54,167 nucleotides of DNA from an uncultured Deferribacteraceae bacterium (GTDB lineage: Bacteria > Chrysiogenota > Deferribacteres > Deferribacterales > Mucispirillaceae): assembly GCA_947041225.1 (NCBI GenBank), contig CAMRDM010000002.1, forward strand, positions 1-54,167, given 5' to 3'. The position numbers and the translations under genes were made by a program. The notes under the pieces are model-generated. The model was not told the DNA's origin and did no database searches. It saw nothing but the letters and a program-made list of their open reading frames with translations. Of the stretch, positions 39,997-47,044 are shown one piece after another. Position 1 is the first letter of the stretch, and every line of letters begins with the position of its first letter.

Positions 39997-40383
39997 ATGG
40001 CAATGTATACGAAAACACACGGTAGTATTTATAAAGTTGAGTTTAAAATTTCTAGAAATGGTTTGAAGTATGCTGATGTATGTATAAATATCGGAGTATT
40101 TAATAATCCTTTTTTTATCAATGCAAAAGTATATTCTAGGAAAGTTTCTACTCAATTAAAAAACTTTGATTCTAATGCACGTCTTTATTGTAAATTAATT
40201 TTACAATCAGAAGGAGTTGTAAAAGATGATAACTACTATCAGAATTGGACAGTTCTATCACTTGAAAAGATCGATGAGAACACATCATTTAACTCGTATA
40301 TGGAGAATGAAGAATTAATTAACGAAACAAACAATATCCCTACTCTACAATTTGAAAGTAAGGATATGGTCTATTTCTGTTGA
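39997..40383 (+). CDS. SSB-like/OB-fold candidate, paralogue of 37466..37963
   Basis: MAMYTKTHGSIYKVEFK...LYCKLILQSEGVVKDDNYYQNWTVLSLEKI parallels MAMYTTVKGYINKVEVK...LFCELSLKAESVKKDENYFENWYLLGFTDL. Confidence 0.55.
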   Translation: MAMYTKTHGSIYKVEFKISRNGLKYADVCINIGVFNNPFFINAKVYSRKVSTQLKNFDSNARLYCKLILQSEGVVKDDNYYQNWTVLSLEKIDENTSFNSYMENEELINETNNIPTLQFESKDMVYFC

Positions 40384-40417
40384 TTATTAGTATTAAAATT
40401 TAAATAAATAAACATAA

Positions 40418-40489
40418 ACCCTAGAGGGAGTATTTAACTTCCCCTAGGGTAGTTTTATATCTCCTCCTAGCAGTTTAAAGGAGACGTTT
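40418..40489 (+). promoter_or_regulatory. Leader element copy 6
   Basis: ACCCTAGAGGGAGTATTTAACTTCCCCTAGGGT (40418-40450); anti-SD TCTCCT/AGGAGA (40460-40484). Confidence 0.8.
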
Positions 40490-40669
40490 ATGAACACAAA
40501 AAAACTCAATGCTTTACTAAGTAGGTATCAACTTACTTGTTGCGAAGTAGAAACTCTTATTGAAAAAAGAATTCTATCAGTACAAGGCAAGTTGTTATCG
40601 ACTGAAACAGTCATGCTCACAACTCTTAGATATCTAAGAAATGAAATAGCCGTAAAGGAGGCAGTATGA
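40490..40669 (+). CDS. 59-aa small protein
   Basis: MNTKKLNALLSRYQLTCCEVETLIEKRILSVQGKLLSTETVMLTTLRYLRNEIAVKEAV; ATGA overlap with the next gene. Confidence 0.65.
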   Translation: MNTKKLNALLSRYQLTCCEVETLIEKRILSVQGKLLSTETVMLTTLRYLRNEIAVKEAV

Positions 40670-40896
40670 AAACTATTAAGCAGTTCTTTACAAGTATAAA
40701 TAAAAAATATACAATGGCTGTGTTAAAGACGACAAGAGAGATGGTCTTATATGTAGTAGTATTAGGTATATTCTTAACAGGTGGTAGACAAAGTTTGTTA
40801 TCTGTTATTGCGATAATACTCGGCGTAACATTTGTCTATCTGATTGATATAGGCATTATAAAGAACCAATTAAAAAATGAGAAGGAGGATAGTTAA
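40666..40896 (+). CDS. Small membrane protein A, copy 3
   Basis: VLKTTREMVLYVVVLGIFL near-identical to the copy 1 motif. Confidence 0.75.
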   Translation: MKTIKQFFTSINKKYTMAVLKTTREMVLYVVVLGIFLTGGRQSLLSVIAIILGVTFVYLIDIGIIKNQLKNEKEDS

Positions 40897-41012
40897 TGAA
40901 TAGTGTATTAACTTTTGCAGTGATTTTTGGTTTTATAGGAGCTTCATTTGCTATCTATACTGGATTTTTCTGCACCGACGAAGATAAGAAGAAGAAAGAT
41001 AACAAGAAATAA
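40896..41012 (+). CDS. Micro-membrane protein B, copy 3 (38 aa)
   Basis: MNSVLTFAVIFGFIGASFAIYTGFFCTDEDKKKKDNKK; SD AAGGAGG. Confidence 0.65.
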   Translation: MNSVLTFAVIFGFIGASFAIYTGFFCTDEDKKKKDNKK

Positions 41013-41017
41013 ATTTT

Positions 41018-41043
41018 GAGTGGCTCATGCCACTCTTTTTTTT
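41018..41043 (+). terminator. Intrinsic terminator, GTGGC family copy 4
   Basis: GAGTGGCTCATGCCACTCTTTTTTTT. Confidence 0.85.
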
Positions 41044-41085
41044 AACCAGTTTCTATATTCAAACATATAGATATGCATTAAATCA

Positions 41086-41157
41086 GCCCTGTGGGATACA
41101 AACCCATATGGGCTTTTTTGTATCCTCGTACGGCAACAAAATTAAGAGGATAATAAT
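41086..41157 (+). promoter_or_regulatory. Leader element copy 7
   Basis: GCCCTGTGGGATACAAACCCATATGGGC + TTTTTT (41086-41119); anti-SD TATCCTC/GAGGATA (41121-41152). Confidence 0.75.
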
Positions 41158-41622
41158 ATGAAAAAGAAAAAAGTTACAGAATGGTGTTCGCATTGTGATA
41201 GAGAGGTAAAGATACACGGAGATAGAATTTCTAAATGTCCTTACTGCAAAACCAGTATACGCCCTTGTATGCTATGCGATATGGATATTGTAGATTGTAA
41301 TGATTGCAAATTCGATAAAGCAATAGAAGTACTAAAAAAAGAATTGTTCATTGCTGTAGAGAGAAACCTAATCGAACTGATAAAAGCAACACATTACAGT
41401 GGTTTTGATTTAAACATCAATAATCAATATAACGAAAGTTTATTATGTGTAGCAATCCAAAAAGGAAATGTTGAGATAGTCGATTTCTTAATTAGCAGTG
41501 GAGCAGTAGTTAATACTACAAATAGAAATAATAAAAGCCTATTAGAAATAGCATCATTCATGTGTACGTTAGGTAAAGAACAGATATTAATTCACGATGC
41601 TTTAATTAGAGCTGGTGCATAA
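41158..41622 (+). CDS. Zinc-ribbon plus ankyrin-repeat protein
   Basis: CSHCDREV...CPYCKTSIRPCMLCDMDIVDCNDC, then ankyrin-like NESLLCVAIQKGNVEIVDFLISSGAVVNTTNRNNKSLLEIA. Confidence 0.7.
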   Translation: MKKKKVTEWCSHCDREVKIHGDRISKCPYCKTSIRPCMLCDMDIVDCNDCKFDKAIEVLKKELFIAVERNLIELIKATHYSGFDLNINNQYNESLLCVAIQKGNVEIVDFLISSGAVVNTTNRNNKSLLEIASFMCTLGKEQILIHDALIRAGA

Positions 41623-41681
41623 AAAATAGTATATGAAAAAGTAGTAAGTTAATGAGCAGTAAATAAAAATTAAAATAAAAA

Positions 41682-41747
41682 CCCTATGGGATATAAAACT
41701 CCCTATAGGGATAATTTTATACTCTCTTAGAGGTTCTAGGAGATTCT
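41682..41747 (+). promoter_or_regulatory. Leader element copy 8
   Basis: CCCTATGGGATATAAAACTCCCTATAGGG (41682-41710); anti-SD TCTCTTAG/CTAGGAGA (41723-41743). Confidence 0.8.
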
Positions 41748-42809
41748 ATGTCAAGATTAGCAAGTCAAACAAAAATGGGTTTCTACCCTACCCCACCAAC
41801 CGTAGTTAATGATATCACATCTATCATCGCTTTAAATAGTGGAGCAAGAATTCTTGATCCATGTTGTGGTAAAGGCGATGCTTTAGCGTATATCAAAACT
41901 ATGTATCCAGCAATAACTACATATGGAGTAGAGTTAGATGCTAACAGATATCAATTAGCAAAAGAAAAATTAGATCATGTTTTAAACTGTGATTCAATAG
42001 GAGAACTTAGAGCGACAAATGATGCATTTGATGTCCTCTTTGAGAACCCTCCGTACGATACAGATATGAAAGATATTGATGGTACAACTATAAGATTAGA
42101 GAAAAAATTTCTAACAAATCATCTAAGATATCTTAAAAGTGAAGGAGGATTATTGATCCTTATTATCCCTATAACAAGTGTAGAGATAGTAAAAGGTTTT
42201 CTCACTAAACTTAAAGACCTTAGAATATTTGCATTTCCTGAAGAAGAGTATTTATACTTTAAGCAGGTTGTGATTACAGGAGTTACTACAAGATTTTCTG
42301 GTAAACAAAATTACGATAAAAACTCTCTACTGATAGATAAAGTTATTTACAATACAGATCATAAACACGCATACAGAGATTTAGAAACAACCTCGAATGC
42401 CGTACTAAATGGAGTGCTTTATAATATAACTGATGATAAAAGAGAAGAGTTAAAAACATTTCATACAAGTAGAATTAATCCAGACGATGCAATTATGGAT
42501 TTAACGAAACTATCAGGACTATATGAACAATTAAATGGTAATCTTTCACTTGCAAACAGATCGAAAGTAATCACTCCTCTAACCGAATTAACTGAAGGAC
42601 ATTTAGCAATGCTAATAGCCTCAGGTATGGTGAATGGATTGATTGAAACTCATGACGGTGAGCAGTTAGTTTTAAAAGGTTATGTAAAAGAAGGTATGTA
42701 TGTAGATATCGAAGCTAGTGATGACACTAAAGAGGTATTTAGGAAAACTTATCAAATTAATATCAATGCGTTAGACTTAAATACTGGCTCATTATGGAGG
42801 ATACAGTAA
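41748..42809 (+). CDS. DNA N6-adenine methyltransferase-like protein (DUF6094-like)
   Basis: GFYPTPPTVV, RILDPCCGKGDALAYI (SAM motif I), VLFENPPYD (motif IV). Confidence 0.75.
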   Translation: MSRLASQTKMGFYPTPPTVVNDITSIIALNSGARILDPCCGKGDALAYIKTMYPAITTYGVELDANRYQLAKEKLDHVLNCDSIGELRATNDAFDVLFENPPYDTDMKDIDGTTIRLEKKFLTNHLRYLKSEGGLLILIIPITSVEIVKGFLTKLKDLRIFAFPEEEYLYFKQVVITGVTTRFSGKQNYDKNSLLIDKVIYNTDHKHAYRDLETTSNAVLNGVLYNITDDKREELKTFHTSRINPDDAIMDLTKLSGLYEQLNGNLSLANRSKVITPLTELTEGHLAMLIASGMVNGLIETHDGEQLVLKGYVKEGMYVDIEASDDTKEVFRKTYQININALDLNTGSLWRIQ

Positions 42810-43357
42810 TGGATTTAAAATATATCGAAGCTAGTTATCAAGGGATAAACGTATATGTAAACAAGTTAATATGTTCTGAAAAGAAAACACCTATGATGTT
42901 ATCAGTATTTGGTAATCTCGATCTTGTGAAAGCATTTTCAGCAGCATTTATTAGCGATAACAAAGTATATATCAATGGTAATAGTGCCTACAGAGGAAAA
43001 AGTACTTATCGTTTTTTACAGCAGAAAGTCAAAAACTCTTTAGGCCATGCGATTATTTATGCTGAAGAGTATTTCTCGCCCTATCACCTAAAAACACAAT
43101 TTATTGCATACGGAAATACAGAGGAAGAAATGAAACAACGTATATGGGAAATTCTCAGTTTAAAGTGTAATATCCCTATGCTTGAAAGTTGGATCAATTA
43201 CCTACTCCCTTATATCGATCAAGTTAATCTTGTATCTAGTGGGTTCGGTTTTAATCATGTTTCAATGATCACTCTTCCAAATGATGATGAACTGTATGCA
43301 GTAATAAAAAACAATCTTAACGAATTAAAAAGAATAGAGGATAAACAAAAATTATGA
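42794..43357 (+). CDS. Hypothetical protein between methyltransferase and helicase
   Basis: 187-aa ORF overlapping both neighbours. Confidence 0.7.
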   Translation: MEDTVMDLKYIEASYQGINVYVNKLICSEKKTPMMLSVFGNLDLVKAFSAAFISDNKVYINGNSAYRGKSTYRFLQQKVKNSLGHAIIYAEEYFSPYHLKTQFIAYGNTEEEMKQRIWEILSLKCNIPMLESWINYLLPYIDQVNLVSSGFGFNHVSMITLPNDDELYAVIKNNLNELKRIEDKQKL

Positions 43358-45636
43358 ATATAGAAAAAGTAAATAATAGTAATGATAGTGAAAACATTAT
43401 CTCACTCACAGATTTTTTAGTGAGGTATGGAGAGACAATTAAGTCTAAAGTATTAGATCAACTTGATCCTGTTTTTCAACAAAACAATCTTGATGATTTT
43501 GATCATAATGCTATGAATAAATTAGGTAGAGTATCAACTCGTAAACCTTTTCAAGCTCAAGCAAAAACTGTATTAGCCTTAAATAAAGGTTTCTATAAGA
43601 AAGATAAAAAGAGTTTGATATTGGTTGGAGAGATGGGAAGTGGTAAAACTTTAATGGCTATAAACGTAGCCTCATTGATACCTAAAAAGAATTGTAGGGT
43701 ATTAATTATCTGTCCAGGGCATTTAGTTAAAAAATGGAAAAGAGAGATTATATCTACAGATAAAAATCATGGAGAGATTCGTATCCTTTATAAAATATCG
43801 GATATCAATCTTGAAGCTCCGATCGGCAGAGAGTATTGGATCCTCGGTAAAGAGAAAGCTAAACTGCATTACAGTACTAAAAAAGTTTATCATTACAGTC
43901 GACGAAAAGGTATCTGTTGTCCATCATGCTATAAACCACTTGATGAAGAAGAGAAAGAAGCAAATAAATGTAGTAAAAAAAAATGTGGATCAAAATTCAC
44001 AACTGCTGATAATACTAAGTTTAGAAGATTTGCTTTAGCAGATTATATTAGACGCAAAAAGAATTTATGTAGAATTGAAATGTTGATAGCTGATGAAGTT
44101 CATGAACTTAAAGGTGGCGATACGGCACAAGGCCAGGCCTTTCATGCACTTTGTGTAGCTAGCAATAAAACCTTAGCATTAACTGGTACGCTTATGGGTG
44201 GTTATGCTAGTAATTTATATTACTTATTATTTAGAATGTTTAGTAAAAAATTTATTGAGAGAGGATATAAACATAACTCTTCAAGTAAGTTCTCTACAGA
44301 CTTTGGTGTGATCGAAGAAGTTGTCGAACAGAAAGTTCTAAACGATAGAATTGCATCACTTGCAAAAGTTAAACAGACTAGAAAGATAAAAGAGAAGCCT
44401 GGAATATCTCCCCTACTCTTGCCAGAGTTTTTATTAGAGAACACTGTGTATGTGTGGGTATCAGATATATCTGACGCGTTGCCAAGCTATGAAGAATCTG
44501 TAGAGATCGTTCCGATGACTGATGAACAATCACATGTGTATAAGTTATTTGAGAGAGATCTACAACGTGTCGTATATGAGGCGTTAGCGAAAAGAGATAA
44601 CAGATTATTAGGAGCGTTAGTCAATTCATTATTCGCATTACCTGATGGAGCAAGACGTGGAGAGATGGTGTTTGATCCTGATGCAAAAGCATTTGGCGTG
44701 GAACAAGTGTTGTGTTCAGCCGAACCTTTGTATCTCGACATATTGCCTAAGGAAGAAAAATTAATTGAACTTGTCTTAGAGGAGAAATCTAAAGGACGTA
44801 AAGTTGCTATCTTTTTAGAGCATACTGGAACTAGGGATTTAATCCCTGATTTAGAGGAACGCTTATCAAGAAATGGCATTACTGCTTTAGTTTTACGATC
44901 AACTACTGTACCCACTGATAAACGTGAGGAGTGGTTGACGAAGAATATCGAAAGTGAAAATCCTGATGTTTTAATCTGTAATCCAAGCTTAGTAAAAACT
45001 GGTTTAGACCTGCTTAGTTTTCCAACTATAATCTATTTTCAAGTTGGCTTTAATGTGTATACGTTGAGACAATCATCAAGACGAAGTTGGAGAATTGGAC
45101 AGACTCAAGATGTTAAGGTTATATACCTTGCATACTCGAACACAGCACAGAGCAGAGCTTTGAACCTGATAGCTAACAAGCTAGAAACATCGAACGCAGT
45201 TGAGGGTAAATTCTCAGCTGATGGATTAACAAAAATGAGTTCATCATCAGACTCTTCATTATTGTTTGCACTAGCTAAAGAGCTTGTCGGCAATAAGAGT
45301 GTCAATGATAATGAGATCAAGAGAAATTTTGCAAAGTATCGAAGTAGTGAAAGTGTACAAGACAGAAGTCTGGCCACTTCTGATACTTATGTAGAGGATC
45401 AATTCAAAGAGTTGTACAATAAGGTTTTCACGATCATATCGCCTTATCGTGCAGAAGAAGACAACGCTGTTATTTGTGAAAGTGATAGTGTAAGTAGTGT
45501 TGAGATTAGTGATCTACAGAGTGATACAGTTTCTATATGTAAGGAGAAGAAGTCCACGAATTTTCTAGCAAAAGCGAGTATGTTATTTGACAACAATCGC
45601 CAGCTTACAGTAGAGGATTTCTTGTCGTTGTGTTAG
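43354..45636 (+). CDS. SNF2-like SF2 helicase with inserted zinc-binding segment
   Basis: Walker A LVGEMGSGKTLMAIN, DEVH box IADEVHELKGG, LALTGTLMGG, QSSRRSWRIGQTQDVKVIYL; CCPSC...CSKKKC insertion. Confidence 0.85.
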   Translation: MNIEKVNNSNDSENIISLTDFLVRYGETIKSKVLDQLDPVFQQNNLDDFDHNAMNKLGRVSTRKPFQAQAKTVLALNKGFYKKDKKSLILVGEMGSGKTLMAINVASLIPKKNCRVLIICPGHLVKKWKREIISTDKNHGEIRILYKISDINLEAPIGREYWILGKEKAKLHYSTKKVYHYSRRKGICCPSCYKPLDEEEKEANKCSKKKCGSKFTTADNTKFRRFALADYIRRKKNLCRIEMLIADEVHELKGGDTAQGQAFHALCVASNKTLALTGTLMGGYASNLYYLLFRMFSKKFIERGYKHNSSSKFSTDFGVIEEVVEQKVLNDRIASLAKVKQTRKIKEKPGISPLLLPEFLLENTVYVWVSDISDALPSYEESVEIVPMTDEQSHVYKLFERDLQRVVYEALAKRDNRLLGALVNSLFALPDGARRGEMVFDPDAKAFGVEQVLCSAEPLYLDILPKEEKLIELVLEEKSKGRKVAIFLEHTGTRDLIPDLEERLSRNGITALVLRSTTVPTDKREEWLTKNIESENPDVLICNPSLVKTGLDLLSFPTIIYFQVGFNVYTLRQSSRRSWRIGQTQDVKVIYLAYSNTAQSRALNLIANKLETSNAVEGKFSADGLTKMSSSSDSSLLFALAKELVGNKSVNDNEIKRNFAKYRSSESVQDRSLATSDTYVEDQFKELYNKVFTIISPYRAEEDNAVICESDSVSSVEISDLQSDTVSICKEKKSTNFLAKASMLFDNNRQLTVEDFLSLC

Positions 45637-45690
45637 AGCTGCATGATGTAGGATTGTATCGTATCAAATGAAATCATATTAAATAAAATT

Positions 45691-45716
45691 AGCCTAGATT
45701 ATTCTAGGCTTTTTTT
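45691..45716 (+). terminator. Intrinsic terminator after the helicase gene
   Basis: AGCCTAGATTATTCTAGGCTTTTTTT. Confidence 0.8.
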
Positions 45717-45822
45717 GTGAGGAGTATTTTAGTTTAAAGTTATATATACTAAAAACGTAGGATATTTATCTCATATCTGTATTATAAAGTAGTATTGTTG
45801 CATAGATTTATTGTCATATTAC

Positions 45823-46428
45823 TTATTCGCATTTCTCAAAGAATATTTTTTGCAGTTTGCAAATGTCCTCATCTAATTCTATATAATGTATTAGTTCATC
45901 TCGTGTAAGGAGGTATCTCATCTGTGCCAACCTTTTTTTATTATTAATCAACTCCATTATTTTCCAAATTTCTAGTATAGGTCTCATGTCAAATTTAAAT
46001 GCTATTTCACACATATATTTCCCTACATTTGTATGATGTTTAATATTTCCATCCTTATCTCTGCTTAAATGATTATCATATTCATTTGAGGCTGGATCAA
46101 CAAATCCTTCATTACTGTTATTATGGAGATTACTATCATTCGTAGGCCACTTACTGCTTTTCTTTCTGTTACATGTAAAACAAGAATATACTAAATTTGA
46201 ATAACTATTTTTCATCCCTATATTTACTTTTTGAGGAACAAAGTGATCTATTTCAAACCCTTTTGTTGTTACCATTTCTGATTTACCACAATAACCACAT
46301 ATATAATGAAAGTCATTTCTTAGCTCATTAAGATAATCTTTATAATTAGGTTTCAAAGGTACGTCAAGACTTCTGTTAATTATATATTCACCATGTATTC
46401 TCATAATATTATTTTCTCTTTTCAGCAT
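45823..46428 (-). CDS. HNH endonuclease
   Basis: ICGYCGKSEMVTTKGFEIDHFVPQKV...NLVYSCFTCNRKKSSKWP. Confidence 0.85.
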   Translation of the reverse strand: MLKRENNIMRIHGEYIINRSLDVPLKPNYKDYLNELRNDFHYICGYCGKSEMVTTKGFEIDHFVPQKVNIGMKNSYSNLVYSCFTCNRKKSSKWPTNDSNLHNNSNEGFVDPASNEYDNHLSRDKDGNIKHHTNVGKYMCEIAFKFDMRPILEIWKIMELINNKKRLAQMRYLLTRDELIHYIELDEDICKLQKIFFEKCE

Positions 46429-47041
46429 TTTTAATTATATTATTTGTCTTTTCTATCAACTCATCTAGAGTTTTTTGAACTTCACTTTTTAGAAGTTCAA
46501 CTGGAATATCATCTACTTCTCTATATGCTCGTAGTAGTTTAAACAAATCAATAAGTCGTTCCTCTTCTATTGCTGAAATTTTGAGTTGTCTTTTTTTACC
46601 AAGTAATTCTCTATATTCGTCAGTATGTTTTTTCAACCTCTTATCAAAAACATTAACAGCTTGTTTAATTTTTTTTACAAAATTTTCGTACATATCATTT
46701 GTAAAAACATCTCTATCAATAATTAAATTTGTAATTACAACATTTTCATATATTGAGTCTTCAGTGAAGCTAGTTATTATAAAACATGGCAAATCAGGTA
46801 TTTTCATATTAATAGAGTATACTAATTCTGTTCCTAAAAAATCAAACTTGTTCTTTAGTTTATAATCTACCATCATACATTTTATATTACTGGACAAAAT
46901 CCAATCTACTACTTCATCCATTGAAAAGCAACCACTTGGATATAATAACTCCATGCCCTCTTTTTTAAAGAGTTTTTTGTAACTTTCAAAGGTTGTTTTA
47001 TCATCGTCAATATATCCAATAGTATACATTATGTTCTCCAT
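46409..47041 (-). CDS. Response-regulator receiver-like protein
   Basis: IGYIDDDKTTFESYKKLF, CMMVDYKL (phosphoacceptor position), CFIITSF; the usual conserved Lys is not evident (LIIDRDVF). Confidence 0.6.
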   Translation of the reverse strand: MENIMYTIGYIDDDKTTFESYKKLFKKEGMELLYPSGCFSMDEVVDWILSSNIKCMMVDYKLKNKFDFLGTELVYSINMKIPDLPCFIITSFTEDSIYENVVITNLIIDRDVFTNDMYENFVKKIKQAVNVFDKRLKKHTDEYRELLGKKRQLKISAIEEERLIDLFKLLRAYREVDDIPVELLKSEVQKTLDELIEKTNNIIKNAEKRK

Positions 47042-47044
47042 ATT

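Noticed and set aside
37357-41743. CRISPR array interpretation of the repeated CCCTAGAGGG elements
   Set aside because: Irregular spacing, each copy precedes a gene at a fixed distance from the ATG, and intervening sequences are coding; no cas genes.
44220-45377. Minus-strand ORFs within the helicase gene
   Set aside because: Antisense shadows of a clear helicase reading frame.
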